A stretch of 64,000 bases of DNA from Paenibacillus piscarius (GCF_022234545.1 NZ_JAIEUI010000008.1:124001-188000), one strand, 5' to 3'. Positions 41,006-49,753 are shown, counted from the first letter of the stretch. The notes: a model not told the origin generated them from the sequence alone. Program-made: numbers and translations.

Positions 41006-41773
41006 TTATTGTACGTTTTCCGGGTTGAACTCCTTTAGGCGGATCAAAGGCTTTTTCCTCTGAGTTCCTTTTTTCGTTGTGGTATGTCCTTGTTCGTCCG
41101 TTCGCCGCTCTATAAATTGTCCGGTCAGATAGTTAATGTCATCCTCGTCCGCCTGATCCATGGTGGTGGCTCCTGTAAAGTAGCTTCCCTGGGTGGAACC
41201 AATCAGAAACCAATCCTGATCCTGATACCGGAACCGGTACTTGTTGTACCATCTCCAGTTGCTCCCCCCGTAATCGCTAACCAGCACAGAACCCCGGTCA
41301 ATCGTCAGGCTATCAAAAGGATCGCCCCAGATGCCGCCCTCATCTGCCTGTAAAATGACATTTTTGGCGATGATCGAGAGGGTGTATGTGTTATTTTTGC
41401 CGCCAAAAGCGATTAAAAGGGATCGCGGAGACGCCTCTCCCTTGACCGCATCCTTCTCGATGACCATTGCAAGATCGGGGATACCATCTTTATTTAAGTC
41501 GCCTTTGGCGAGGGCCTTCTCCCCCAGGTATGGCTCCAAAATATGCCACCCGGCTGGAATTAAGGCATCTATGCTCTGTGCTTTAGGTACTGGCGTAGGG
41601 GAGGGGGCTAATTTTGGTGATGGGGTGTGGGAAGGAGTCGGTTTACTGGATGGGACTAGGGTGTGAGATGGAGTTGCTTTTGACTGGGCTTGGAGTGCAT
41701 AAGTATCATTAGACCCCATTAGGTAACTTAAAAGTGCAATAGCGCCGATAGACGTTAATATATATTTTTTCAT
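41006..41773 (-). CDS. Secreted protein with Pro/Ser/Thr linker and FG-GAP-like calcium motif
   Basis: 255 residues. Signal peptide (1-26, hydrophobic core TSIGAIALLSYLMG), then a low-complexity linker of repeated TPSHT/SPKPTP type (about 30-66), then a globular part with KGDLNKDGIPDLAMVIEKD, a DxDxDG calcium-loop of integrin/VCBS-like repeats. The remainder (DSLTIDRGSVLVSDYGGSNW, YRFRYQDQDWFLIGS) looks like a beta-propeller-type blade. Function unknown; the same shape occurs in many Bacillales surface proteins. Confidence 0.65.
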   Translation of the reverse strand: MKKYILTSIGAIALLSYLMGSNDTYALQAQSKATPSHTLVPSSKPTPSHTPSPKLAPSPTPVPKAQSIDALIPAGWHILEPYLGEKALAKGDLNKDGIPDLAMVIEKDAVKGEASPRSLLIAFGGKNNTYTLSIIAKNVILQADEGGIWGDPFDSLTIDRGSVLVSDYGGSNWRWYNKYRFRYQDQDWFLIGSTQGSYFTGATTMDQADEDDINYLTGQFIERRTDEQGHTTTKKGTQRKKPLIRLKEFNPENVQ

Positions 41774-41900
41774 TGAGCTCGATTCCTTTCCTCTTCAGGT
41801 ATATAGTTTAATGGCGAGCTTTACCACCACTACCAGTATATCTAATGGCCTGATGCATAAGATACGCTGCACACACAACAAAAAAACTACAATATTGAGA

Positions 41901-42030
41901 GATTTATCGTTATGCAGAGTGACTTGAGATGGATTAAAATAGGAGGAGAGGGCTGTCGCACTCTATGTGAGTGCGTGGATTGAAATTTGGTCTATGGAAA
42001 ATATGTATTGTTCGCGGATCGTCGCACTTT
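41901..42030 (+). CRISPR. Collapsed CRISPR array 3: leader fragment, one repeat, one spacer, half repeat
   Basis: 41901-41942 matches the start of the array 2 leader (38279-38320) at about 38 of 42 positions, then jumps directly to GCTGTCGCAC, the junction that normally ends the leader. One intact repeat follows (41955-41986), one 34-bp spacer (41987-42020) and only GTCGCACTT of a second repeat (42021). Looks like a deletion product of a former array. Confidence 0.75.
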
Positions 42031-42053
42031 AATACGAGAGGAGACATCCTACC

Positions 42054-42413
42054 TTGCAACGATACACCGTAATTAAAACTCATATGTCTAGTTATCCTGA
42101 TCCAATCATCCTGCAAAAGGGACAAGAAGTGTGGTATGGCAGGGAAGATACTGAATTCCCTAACTGGATTTTTTGTAAATCAGTGTCTACTAATAAAGAG
42201 GGATGGGTGCCGAAGCAGATTTTAACGTCTCCAGATCGCCAAGGCATCGCAATCGTTACTGAAGATTATTCCGCGCATGAACTAACAGTTGCTCAACGGG
42301 AATTGCTGTGGGGATTAAAGCACTTGAACGATTGGACTTACTGTAAAACAGAGAATAACGAATACGGATGGGTCCCAACTTTTTGTTTATCCGAATACAA
42401 GAATCTGGTTTGA
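42054..42413 (+). CDS. Protein with two SH3-like domains
   Basis: 119 residues, TTG start, AGGAGA upstream. Two beta-barrel repeats are visible, each ending in GWVP: the first to NKEGWVPKQIL (about residue 55), the second to NEYGWVPTFCL (about residue 112), with WIFCKS and WTYCKT as equivalent strands. Similar to the variant SH3 domains of small cytoplasmic Bacillales proteins. No signal peptide. Function unknown. Starts right at the edge of the collapsed CRISPR. Confidence 0.7.
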   Translation: MQRYTVIKTHMSSYPDPIILQKGQEVWYGREDTEFPNWIFCKSVSTNKEGWVPKQILTSPDRQGIAIVTEDYSAHELTVAQRELLWGLKHLNDWTYCKTENNEYGWVPTFCLSEYKNLV

Positions 42414-42426
42414 TCCTTTTCCTAAG

Positions 42427-42472
42427 TAAAAGTACTGAATAATCTGCGAAGCCGCAGGACTCAGTGCTTTTT
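42427..42472. terminator. Hairpin between convergent SH3-like and XRE genes
   Basis: AAAGTACTGA and TCAGTGCTTT pair with one G-U, flanked by A and T stretches; can serve both strands. Confidence 0.6.
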
Positions 42473-42480
42473 ATCCTATC

Positions 42481-42714
42481 CTATTCCTTCCGGCGTACCT
42501 CAAATAAATCGTTAGGGCTGACCTCGAAATAGAGACATAGCTTCATAATTAGTTCTGCGGATATTTTCTTTTTATCCATGTTGGTGTTGTGTACTAATTC
42601 CATAATGGTTGTTCTTCGGTGTCCGATTTCATTGGAAAGTTTAAGTACTGAGATATTGTGTGCCTTTAAAATTTGGTCGAGTTTACAGTGCAATGTGTAT
42701 TTATCAAAATCCAT
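42481..42714 (-). CDS. Small XRE-type transcriptional regulator A
   Basis: 77 residues that are almost all a helix-turn-helix of the Cro/C1 type: LDQILKAHNISVLKLSNEIG, then RRTTIMELVHN and AELIMKLCLYFEVSPNDLFE, the classic YcdC/Xre-like final helix. Found only 41 bp after the second XRE gene on the same strand, so the pair is probably cotranscribed. Confidence 0.8.
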   Translation of the reverse strand: MDFDKYTLHCKLDQILKAHNISVLKLSNEIGHRRTTIMELVHNTNMDKKKISAELIMKLCLYFEVSPNDLFEVRRKE

Positions 42715-42755
42715 ATGTCTCCTCTTAAATTAAAATATTTAAATTTGAAGGCATG

Positions 42756-43085
42756 TTATTTATTGTTGATACCTATCTCTAAGCCATCCAACAACTCCCT
42801 AGCCAGTGGATCTTTGCCTGAATAACCTTGATCGAAAGCGGGGTTAGCAGAAGCGAGGGTTGTAATAAAGTAATGATCCAATAACCCGAAGGTATAGTTT
42901 ATCTTTGTGATTTGTGAGTTGTATTGCTTAGGGCAGGTACTTTCGCCGCTCAGGATCTGATCGATGGATAGTCGGGGTATCCCTGTTTGTTTCGCTAAAG
43001 ATAATTTAGACATACCTCTAAGCCGCAAAAAGTTCACCAAGTTCGCAGCAATCATCTCCTGGTGCTCGAAGTAATTGATGTTCAT
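42756..43085 (-). CDS. XRE-like protein B
   Basis: 109 residues. Helix-turn-helix NFLRLRGMSKLSLAKQTGIP followed by RLSIDQILSGES (residues about 18-50). The C-terminal 55 residues (INYTFGLLDHYFITTL, ending EIGINNK) are not recognised. Upstream gene of the two-gene XRE unit. Possible remnant of a phage or plasmid control region. Confidence 0.7.
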   Translation of the reverse strand: MNINYFEHQEMIAANLVNFLRLRGMSKLSLAKQTGIPRLSIDQILSGESTCPKQYNSQITKINYTFGLLDHYFITTLASANPAFDQGYSGKDPLARELLDGLEIGINNK

Positions 43086-43339
43086 TTTTCACACCTCTTT
43101 TTAAGGAATGTTTAACCACAAGTTTCAGTCCACGCATTCTCACGGAGCGATAGCACTTCATTTATATTATATGTTTTAGCAGGATCACAAACCAGCTAAC
43201 TACTTATACAATCGCGAGATTCAATCCCACAACCCCATCCTGTCCTTTCGCCCCCGATAACCATCCCGCTCCCCCACCCCCGTACATATCCCACAAGTGA
43301 GTATTCTTGCCAGAGCAGACGTGATAAAATAGGAGCAAT
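43086..43339. other. Intergenic region, boundary of AT-rich block
   Basis: About 250 bp. The composition changes here from the AT-rich accessory region to the GC-rich backbone. No gene, terminator or repeat identified. Confidence 0.4.
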
Positions 43340-44512
43340 GTGTACAACGAAGTTGGAGATAGAATCTGGGGGCAGCGGGTGAGAGCGTTGAGATTGAGAG
43401 ATTACATGGGCCCTTCGGAGACTTCGGCGCACCGGCAGGCGAAGTGGGTCAAGCGGTTTCTGTATACGTATTGGCTGGTGATTGCTCTGCATTTTCTGGC
43501 CCAGCTGGGGGCTTACATCAGCTTGCCGTATCCGATGGGAGCGCATGAGTTCTACTATGATGTACTGCTCTATCCGACCGTGCTGATGAGTGCGGTGGTG
43601 GGGATCACGCAGCTGGTGGATTATGCGGCGCCGAAGTATTCGTTCGTGCTGCTGTTTGTGGCGGGAACCATTATTGCGATGATGATCATCCATCTGAATA
43701 TGGATATCCGGATTATCGGGGCGCTGATGCTGCTGCCGATTATTGCGTCCGCGATCTTTTTCCGGCTGGATCTGACCTTGTTCACGTCTGCTCTGCAGGC
43801 GGCGGCCTTCTTCATTCTCTACCGCTGGGATTACTGGTTCAAGTATTACCTTACGGACTTCGATCTGATTGCGATTCCGCTCTTTCTGCTGGTCGGCACG
43901 CTGGTGGCGGGCATTGTCATCATTAACGGGCGTGAGCTGGCGAGCGATCTGGAGGCTACCCTGACGGCGAAGCAGGACCTGATGATCGAGAACGCGGTGA
44001 TCCGCAAGCTGTCTACCACCGATGCGCTGACGGGGCTGTATAACCATATTTCTTTTCACGAATTCTATGAAAAAGCATTGGAGTTCGGCAGCCGCGGCGC
44101 CCCGTTCCATCTGGCCCTGATTGATATTGATAACTTCAAGCTGATCAACGATAAATATGGACACCGCACGGGAGATGTGGTGCTGGCACGGGTGGCCCAG
44201 ATCATCAAGGACCATATCTCGCCCGCCGATATTGCCGCCCGTTATGGCGGGGAGGAGTTCGCGATTCTGCTCTTCGAGAAAAGCTTCGAGGAAGCTTACA
44301 GCCTCATCGAGCAGGTCCGCCAGGAGCTGGCGCAGACGCCCCATGAGGAGATGGACCAGCGGGCGGTTACCGTGAGCATCGGGCTCCAGAGTTATGCCGA
44401 AGGTAACTCCAAAGAGAAGCTGTTCGAGGAAGTGGACCATCTGCTCTATACCGCCAAGCATTCCGGCAAAAACAAGACACTGACCCCGCCGACGCAGAGG
44501 AACGCTGTGTAG
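43340..44512 (+). CDS. Membrane diguanylate cyclase (GGDEF)
   Basis: 390-residue membrane enzyme making c-di-GMP from two GTP. Six hydrophobic segments fill residues about 35-205. A coiled linker (ASDLEATLTAKQDLMIENAV) leads to the GGDEF domain with STTDALTGLYNHISF, DIDNFKLINDKYGH and the signature RYGGEEF (303-307), followed by VTVSIGLQSYAEG. I see no RxxD inhibitory site upstream of GGEEF. GTG start with AGGAG close by; a GTG at 43379 is an alternative. Confidence 0.88.
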   Translation: MYNEVGDRIWGQRVRALRLRDYMGPSETSAHRQAKWVKRFLYTYWLVIALHFLAQLGAYISLPYPMGAHEFYYDVLLYPTVLMSAVVGITQLVDYAAPKYSFVLLFVAGTIIAMMIIHLNMDIRIIGALMLLPIIASAIFFRLDLTLFTSALQAAAFFILYRWDYWFKYYLTDFDLIAIPLFLLVGTLVAGIVIINGRELASDLEATLTAKQDLMIENAVIRKLSTTDALTGLYNHISFHEFYEKALEFGSRGAPFHLALIDIDNFKLINDKYGHRTGDVVLARVAQIIKDHISPADIAARYGGEEFAILLFEKSFEEAYSLIEQVRQELAQTPHEEMDQRAVTVSIGLQSYAEGNSKEKLFEEVDHLLYTAKHSGKNKTLTPPTQRNAV

Positions 44513-44605
44513 GTATGGCTCACGCTGCCGGCTCCTAACTGCTCGGTCCGATTTGCCGCAACTGCACCTCTGCCTATAACGGGTTAGCCGCCCCCGGCAA
44601 TCCGC

Positions 44606-45178
44606 TCACTCCGCCGTACCTTCATCCGCTGCCGCCTTTTGCCGTGCCCGGAACCGCCTTACCTTCATCAGATTCCCGCATAGCTTGTCGTCGCAATACC
44701 GCTTCGAGCGGTTGCGGGTGTCGTCATAATAGACCCAGAGGCAGTCGGGATTCCCGCAGATGCGGAAGCGCGAGGGCTCCTTCTCTAATAACGCCTCCAC
44801 AAAAGACGCCGCAATCTCCGCCATAATCTGTCCCCAGTCCGCACGCTGCGGCAACAGTGAGATTCTCGGTTCGCCTTCAGCTATCCCGGTCACTTGCCGT
44901 ACTACAGGCCCGTTATCCATATATGCATTCAACTGCTCCAGCAGCGCCATTTCCGGCTCTTCACCTGCAACCAGCCGCTGTAACTCGTCCCATAACCGCC
45001 CGCGCAGCTCCTTCAGCCGCTCCAATTCCTCCAGCAAAAGAGGGCCCGCAGCCGGCAGCTTCTGCCCTGTCAGCCAGTTCTCTACCCACTCCGGCTCGTC
45101 CAGCCGGTCCCGGTCCTTGCTCCGGTCGCCCGTCCGCCAATCCCGCCAATAGCTGTTCATGAAATCTACCCACAGCAC
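44606..45178 (-). CDS. CGNR zinc-finger protein (ABATE-like N-domain)
   Basis: 190 residues. The C-terminal 50 residues have the CGNR zinc finger: RICGNPDCLWVYYDDTRNRS (ends), KRYCDDKLCGNLMKVRRFRA; the four Cys bind zinc and the basic tail is DNA-binding. The N-terminal helical part fits the ABATE stress domain proposed for this family. Probably a transcription factor. Divergent to the DinB-like gene with about 170 bp between the starts. Confidence 0.82.
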   Translation of the reverse strand: MLWVDFMNSYWRDWRTGDRSKDRDRLDEPEWVENWLTGQKLPAAGPLLLEELERLKELRGRLWDELQRLVAGEEPEMALLEQLNAYMDNGPVVRQVTGIAEGEPRISLLPQRADWGQIMAEIAASFVEALLEKEPSRFRICGNPDCLWVYYDDTRNRSKRYCDDKLCGNLMKVRRFRARQKAAADEGTAE

Positions 45179-45346
45179 GTAACATCGGTCCTTTCGTTTC
45201 TTCCTTCCTTTGATTGTAACAGTTAAATATAAGCTTTGCTAGTTACTTGATCCGCTCCGGCAAATATGTTACAGTTCCAATGTAACTGTTGTTTGGCGTG
45301 TTTAATCGTTACATTGTTGCTCCACCAAATTGCAGGAGGGATACAG

Positions 45347-45841
45347 ATGAAGAACAAAATTAGCGATGTGCTGGTAGAAAATTGGGATTATGTGATGGAT
45401 ATCGAGGATTGGGCACCGCCGCTAAGTGCTGCGCTGGAGGGTGTGACCAGTGAGCAGGCGCTCTGGAAGCCGGAGGGGGCTGCGGGCAATTCGATCTGGG
45501 AGAATGTGAATCATCTGACGTATTATAAGGAGCGCCTGCTGCGCAAGCTTAAGGGAATGGAGAAATTGCCGGATCTGGAGAGCAATGACGCTACGTTCAC
45601 TGTAACGGAGAGCGGGGAAGAGGCCTGGAAGCAGGCGGTGGCCAAGCTGAAGTCGGTTCATGCCGGACTGCGTGAGGTGATTGTGGCCCTGGAAGAGGGT
45701 GCCTACGACTGGGGCGGCTCTGGGCATGCTCCAGGCGAAGAGGTAATGAGCCTGATTCTGCATGACGCGTACCATACCGGACAGATTGTGCTGGTCCGCA
45801 AGCTGCAGGGCTCCTGGCCGGGGACACGCCGTTTTGATTAA
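45347..45841 (+). CDS. DinB-like four-helix protein
   Basis: 164 residues of the DinB/YfiT fold (metal-binding four-helix bundle). WENVNHLTYYKERLLRKLKG has the first His ligand, and the end HDAYHTGQIVLVRKLQGSWP has the two others (HxxxH). Such proteins act in thiol (bacillithiol) transfer or remain unassigned. Start 45347 has GCAGGAGGG upstream; the longer 45266 frame lacks a site. Confidence 0.82.
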   Translation: MKNKISDVLVENWDYVMDIEDWAPPLSAALEGVTSEQALWKPEGAAGNSIWENVNHLTYYKERLLRKLKGMEKLPDLESNDATFTVTESGEEAWKQAVAKLKSVHAGLREVIVALEEGAYDWGGSGHAPGEEVMSLILHDAYHTGQIVLVRKLQGSWPGTRRFD

Positions 45842-45951
45842 AGGGACAGCCATATTTTACAAGTAATCTGTGCTTCTCCCGCACTGTTTCACCTCCAAAT
45901 CCCCGGGTTAATGGATGACATGCAACTACAACCCGAGAGGAGAGAGTGAAG

Positions 45952-46122
45952 ATGGAGCCGAATTACAAGGACAGAAGCGTAGAGGTTGAACGGACAGAGG
46001 TGCACCGGAAGTCGGATTCCAGTCTGGTCGCCTCCACTTTCATCAAATATGCAGCTTACATTATTATCACGTTCGGGGTGCTGTTCTTCCTGGTGAAATA
46101 CGTCTTCCCGATGTTTAAGTAA
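45952..46122 (+). CDS. Short membrane protein, 56 residues
   Basis: Begins MEPNYKDRSVEVERTEV, is highly charged to residue 30, then one helix (FIKYAAYIIITFGVLFFLVK) and a short tail ending in FPMFK. AGAGGAGAG is centred 9 bp before the ATG at 45952. Too short for the usual ORF cut-off. Conserved-looking in layout with small sporulation or stress membrane proteins, but no family assigned. Confidence 0.65.
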   Translation: MEPNYKDRSVEVERTEVHRKSDSSLVASTFIKYAAYIIITFGVLFFLVKYVFPMFK

Positions 46123-46161
46123 CGCCGCAGTCAAGCACGGACCTGAGACGGAAGCCATACC

Positions 46162-46200
46162 AAAAAGCCACGATCCCTCAAGGGAATCGCGGCTTTTTTT
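46162..46200 (+). terminator. Rho-independent terminator
   Basis: AAAAAGCC...GGCTTTTTTT stem with an inner CGATCCCT/AGGGAATCG, 40 bp past the 56-residue gene. Confidence 0.8.
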
Positions 46201-46312
46201 GAAATATAAGAATGTATATGTTCCACACGATAATTTATCCCTATATTTCTCGCTGAAACGATACCGCCCTTAAAAAGGACGGCATAGCCGTTTCCACTTG
46301 ACACCACCCGGG

Positions 46313-46450
46313 TTATACGTTCTTCCGGATCATCTCAGGGGAATCTGAGGTATTCCGGTAAAAGAACCAGCATTCGTTGAGCAGCTTGATCTGACGGCGG
46401 TCTTTCTTGAGATAGGCCTTCATGAGCTGTTGACGGAGCCACTGTGGCAA
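46313..46450 (-). CDS. cmpA: Cortex morphogenetic protein CmpA
   Basis: 45-residue protein LPQWLRQQLMKAYLKKDRRQ (TTG start) then IKLLNECWFFYRNT. This fits CmpA, which in B. subtilis controls SpoIVA coat assembly and is degraded with ClpXP after cortex formation. GGAGGG lies just upstream. The length is a little above the usual 37. The C-terminal six to eight residues differ from my memory of the family. Gene order near sprT agrees with Bacillus. Confidence 0.75.
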   Translation of the reverse strand: MPQWLRQQLMKAYLKKDRRQIKLLNECWFFYRNTSDSPEMIRKNV

Positions 46451-46571
46451 GGCAATCCCTCCTCTAACATGCATCCTGTGTATAGATAGCATATGGGGAA
46501 ATCCGCCCAAAGGTGCGTCTTCGGCAATAGTTGTGCAAGCTCTAATTGATGATGGCTGTCCCAACCGGGGG

Positions 46572-46934
46572 CTATTGCACCCGTTCTTCCTCTTCTTCGT
46601 ACCATTGTTCAAGCTGGGCCTGGAGCGCCCGGATTTCAGTCAATAGTGAGATCAGGGGGTAATGCTCCTCCTTAATGGAGGCAAAAGCCTGCTCCAGCCG
46701 GTTAATATACGCCAGCCCCGACTCCAGGTGATGCTCTTCACGCAATAGCTCCAGTGACTCGCATTCGGCCACCGCCCGCGGCAGTCCGGGTACATTCTCG
46801 GCTGTCAGCTTGTCGATTTCTTTGTTCAGGCGGAGATTGAGGGCGCTTAACTGGTAAGCATACTCCTCCGGCATCTCCACGAATTGAAGCTCCTGCTCCT
46901 GCTGCATAATGACGTACCGCATTCTTGGCATCAC
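46572..46934 (-). CDS. Unknown charged coiled-coil-like protein
   Basis: 120 residues, GTG or ATG start with GGAGGG 7 bp upstream. Acidic, helix-rich (YAYQLSALNLRLNKEIDKLT, IKEEHYPLISLLTEIRALQA) and ending EEEEERVQ. Nothing recognised. Codon use agrees with the backbone; it sits between cmpA and sprT and may be part of the sporulation neighbourhood. Confidence 0.55.
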   Translation of the reverse strand: MMPRMRYVIMQQEQELQFVEMPEEYAYQLSALNLRLNKEIDKLTAENVPGLPRAVAECESLELLREEHHLESGLAYINRLEQAFASIKEEHYPLISLLTEIRALQAQLEQWYEEEEERVQ

Positions 46935-47041
46935 TCATTCTCCCTCCGGACTTGTCTTCCTTCTTGACAGTGTAGCGTATGGGCAAGTTACAATTCAAGT
47001 AGAGATCTAAATTCAGGCAGAGAGGACCGTGAAGGAACGCT

Positions 47042-47536
47042 ATGACCAGTATGAGCAACGAAGAGCTGCAGCAATGGATTGAGCAGGTGTCGCTGAACAG
47101 CTTCGGCGTGCCTTTCCGGCATACGGCCAGCTTCAACAGCAGACTGACGACCACGGGCGGACGGTATTTCACCAAAAGCCATAATATAGAGATTAATCCC
47201 CGGCAGCTTGCCACCTACGGGCGGGAGGAGACGGAGAAAATTATCAAGCATGAGCTCTGCCACTACCACCTGCATCTGGCGAAGCGGGGGTATATGCACC
47301 GGGATGCCGATTTCAAGGCACTGCTCGCCCGCGTGGGCGGCAGCCGTTACTGCCAGACCCTGCCGGGTGCCCAGGCCCGCAAGCCGCAGCCGTACCGCTA
47401 TAAGCTGGTATGCATCGCCTGTGCCACCGAATACCTGCGCAAGCGCAGAGCCGATCCGGGACGTTACCGCTGCGGCCGTTGCTCCGGAATGCTGAAGCTG
47501 GTTACGCTGGAGGTTAGCAAGGGGCCCGCTACTTAA
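47042..47536 (+). CDS. sprT: SprT-like metalloprotein
   Basis: 164 residues with the SprT core: NIEINPRQLATYGREETEKI and the zinc motif KHELCHYHLHLAKRGYMHRD (His70, Glu71, His74 and a third His). A zinc ribbon CIACATEYLRKRRADPGRYR and CGRCSGML follows (two CxxC pairs). SprT/Spartan proteins are zinc proteases linked to DNA-protein crosslink repair in eukaryotes; the bacterial role is less certain. Its 3' end overlaps the pentapeptide gene by 8 bp convergently. Confidence 0.88.
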   Translation: MTSMSNEELQQWIEQVSLNSFGVPFRHTASFNSRLTTTGGRYFTKSHNIEINPRQLATYGREETEKIIKHELCHYHLHLAKRGYMHRDADFKALLARVGGSRYCQTLPGAQARKPQPYRYKLVCIACATEYLRKRRADPGRYRCGRCSGMLKLVTLEVSKGPAT

Positions 47537-48167
47537 TAACAAGTCCAAGCAATCCGGCAAAAGAAGCCGCCTGCTCCGCAGAGATGATGCAGCCGTCCAG
47601 ATCCTGAAGATCCACCAGCAGGCCGGTGAATTCGCAGTCGCTCAGGTCCACGCCTTGCAGCTTACAGCCCGCCAGCGTGGCCTGCTCCAGATTGCACTCG
47701 GAGAAATAGAGGCCCTTGATGCCGGCCTGATAATAATCCGCACTCACCAGTGAGCAGCGATCGAAGGAAGCGCCTTTGAACTGGGCGAAGCGGAATACGG
47801 CATACTCCCCGATACAATCCGTAACCGATACATTCTGGAACCGTGCCCCGGTGAAGTCCGTACCGGTCAGCCGGCAATCCCTGAACACCGTCCGGTGCAT
47901 GAAGGCTTCGCTGAAATCCACGTTCGACAGGTCGCAATGATCGAAGATTACATCCGTAAGCTCGATGCGGCGCAGGGCGGATTCGGTGATGGTCACATTT
48001 TTGAATACCACTTGGTCAAAAGCTACCCGCTCCGCCTCCTGATATTCAATCAGCGCCCCTTCGATCACGTAGCGGGAGAATTCATCTTTGGAAGCGAGAG
48101 CGTGAATAGACAGCGGCGGCAGCAGCTCCGGCTCGGAGAGTCTGGGTGGTTCAATGGTATGGCTCAT
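47529..48167 (-). CDS. Pentapeptide-repeat-type protein
   Basis: 212 residues made of consecutive A(D/N)LXX-like quintets: ELTDVIFDHCDLSNVDFSEA, MHRTVFRDCRLTGTDFTGAR (shown in parts) and GLYFSECNLEQATLAGCKLQ, forming a right-handed quadrilateral beta helix. Start at 48167 has AAGGAGG 6 bp upstream; the upstream in-frame residues to 48221 are spurious. Family includes DNA-mimic quinolone-resistance proteins, but no direct evidence here. Confidence 0.82.
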   Translation of the reverse strand: MSHTIEPPRLSEPELLPPLSIHALASKDEFSRYVIEGALIEYQEAERVAFDQVVFKNVTITESALRRIELTDVIFDHCDLSNVDFSEAFMHRTVFRDCRLTGTDFTGARFQNVSVTDCIGEYAVFRFAQFKGASFDRCSLVSADYYQAGIKGLYFSECNLEQATLAGCKLQGVDLSDCEFTGLLVDLQDLDGCIISAEQAASFAGLLGLVIK

Positions 48168-48177
48168 CTTGGCCTCC

Positions 48178-48606
48178 TTATTTGATCTGGCCCATGTCCA
48201 GGCTGAGCCGGTAATTCCCATACTTCAATAGCTCGTCCAGAAATACATTCAGTGCCTCCTGATCCGCCGTGCGCACACGCATCCAGTAACAGCCTTCCCC
48301 GCTGATGCGGTATAGCTCGGTAACACTCGCATTGGCCTTCGCAAACGCCTGGAATGGCTGATGAGCATTATTGCTGCTGAGAAAAACAGCTATAAAAGCG
48401 TGAATATTCTGGCCGATCCGCAGCGGGTTCCACCGGATAGTGTAGCCTTCAATAATGCCAAGCTCCCGCATTCTGCGGACACGTGCGCCTACGGCCTGGC
48501 CGGTCAGATGGACCAACGCCCCGATATCCTTATGGCTTAGGGTGGAGTCTTCGATAAGCAGCTGGAGGATGCGGTAATCGGTATTGTCGATGAGGTGTGG
48601 GGTCAT
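48178..48606 (-). CDS. Lrp/AsnC-family regulator
   Basis: 142 residues: winged HTH DYRILQLLIEDSTLSHKDIG, ALVHLTGQAVGARVRRMREL and a RAM effector domain (HAFIAVFLSS, RISGEGCYWMRVRTADQEAL). GIIEGYTIRWNPLRIG is the typical strand between domains. Starts at 48606; cotranscribed 10 bp ahead of the pentapeptide gene. Effector unknown, typically an amino acid. Confidence 0.87.
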   Translation of the reverse strand: MTPHLIDNTDYRILQLLIEDSTLSHKDIGALVHLTGQAVGARVRRMRELGIIEGYTIRWNPLRIGQNIHAFIAVFLSSNNAHQPFQAFAKANASVTELYRISGEGCYWMRVRTADQEALNVFLDELLKYGNYRLSLDMGQIK

Positions 48607-48741
48607 TTCCTTGATTTCCTTTCCGGCTGAAAGCAGAACATAAGAATCTCTTTCGCGGCACAATGTCTTCTATTCTTGCCCTGATTTATACTTATTGTAT
48701 CAGAAATTGATCTTAAGGTAGACATCCGGGAAGAGGTGCAT

Positions 48742-49497
48742 ATGATGAAAATAAAGCTGATCCGCCACGCCACCCTATGGCTGGAATACGGCGGTGTAAC
48801 GTTCCTGATCGATCCGATGCTGAGTGCGCAGGGTGTGAATCCGCCGATTATGAATTCGGGCGATGACCGCCGGAATCCGTTGGTGCCCCTGCCGGGCCCT
48901 GTTCAGCAGTGGCTGGAGCCGGATGTGGTGCTGGTTACGCATCTGCATCCCGATCACTGGGATGCTGCGGCAGCAGAGCAGCTGTCCAAGGAGCTGCCGG
49001 TGTATTGCCAGGAAGGCGACGGTGAGATTATTGCAGCCCAAGGCTATGGGCATGTTACAGAGATCGAGGACAGCGGCTCTGCGTCCTATGGCGGGGTGAC
49101 CCTGATACGTACAGGCGGACATCACGGGACCGGGGAGATCGGGGAATTAATGGGTAAGGTCTCCGGCTTCGTCTTCCGGGCAGAGGGCGAGCCTGTGCTG
49201 TACCTGGCGGGAGATACGATCTGGTGCGAAGAGGTTCAGCAGGCAATTGACGGACAGGCACCTGAGGTGATTATCGTCAATGCCGGAGGGGCACAGTTCC
49301 TGAGCGGAGGACCGATTACCATGAATGAACAGGATATTGTGGAGGTGTGTTATGCCGCTCCGTCCGCCTCTGTGATTGCCGTGCACATGGATACGATTAA
49401 CCACTGCCATGTGACCCGGGACCTGCTGAAGCAGCGTCTGGAACAGGTAGGCTTGTCCAGCCGTGTTGCCGTGCCGCTGGATGGGGAGTGGGTCTGA
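48742..49497 (+). CDS. Metallo-beta-lactamase-fold hydrolase, UlaG-like
   Basis: 251 residues. Metal motif VTHLHPDHWDAAA (HxHxDH), a His in HHGTGEIGELM and YLAGDTIWCEEV supply the ligands. Starts ATG 48742 or 48745 (AGAGG upstream); the GTG at 48736 is too close to it. Related to UlaG and other MBL esterases/phosphodiesterases; substrate not readable. Divergent from the Lrp gene, which may control it. Confidence 0.85.
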   Translation: MMKIKLIRHATLWLEYGGVTFLIDPMLSAQGVNPPIMNSGDDRRNPLVPLPGPVQQWLEPDVVLVTHLHPDHWDAAAAEQLSKELPVYCQEGDGEIIAAQGYGHVTEIEDSGSASYGGVTLIRTGGHHGTGEIGELMGKVSGFVFRAEGEPVLYLAGDTIWCEEVQQAIDGQAPEVIIVNAGGAQFLSGGPITMNEQDIVEVCYAAPSASVIAVHMDTINHCHVTRDLLKQRLEQVGLSSRVAVPLDGEWV

Positions 49498-49582
49498 ATT
49501 GTAAACGATCTCACAATCTCTCGTTTCCCGCTTGACTAACCTGAAGAATCATGATAAATTAATCCTTAGTTCATGTGAATGT

Positions 49583-49658
49583 TCCCTGATAGCTCAGTTG
49601 GTAGAGCACTCGACTGTTAATCGAGTTGTCACAGGTTCGAGTCCTGTTCGGGGAGCCA
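49583..49658 (+). tRNA. tRNA-Asn (GTT)
   Basis: Full cloverleaf with acceptor TCCCTGA / TCGGGGA, D-arm AGCTCAGTTGGTAGAGC, anticodon loop CTGTTAA, T-arm GGTTCGAGTCC, and encoded CCA. Confidence 0.97.
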
Positions 49659-49664
49659 TTACTT

Positions 49665-49753
49665 GGAGAGATACCCAAGTGGCTATAAGGGGACCCTCTG
49701 CTAAGGGGTTAGACTGCGTAAGCGGTGCGAGGGTTCGAATCCCTCTCTCTCCG
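49665..49753 (+). tRNA. tRNA-Ser (GCT)
   Basis: Acceptor GGAGAGA / TCTCTCC, anticodon loop CTGCTAA (GCT), long variable arm, T-arm GGTTCGAATCC. CCA is not encoded. Six bp after tRNA-Asn, so one transcript. Confidence 0.95.

Noticed and set aside
31840..43300. Search for cas genes beside the arrays
   Set aside because: No product here resembles a Cas protein; the helical 118-residue and XRE proteins were considered and do not match.
43196..44461. 421-codon minus-strand open frame
   Set aside because: Antisense to the diguanylate cyclase with complete GGDEF motif.
46451..46612. Upstream extension of CmpA to 99 residues
   Set aside because: The extension is not CmpA-like and the ribosome site at about 46456-46462 supports the short TTG start.
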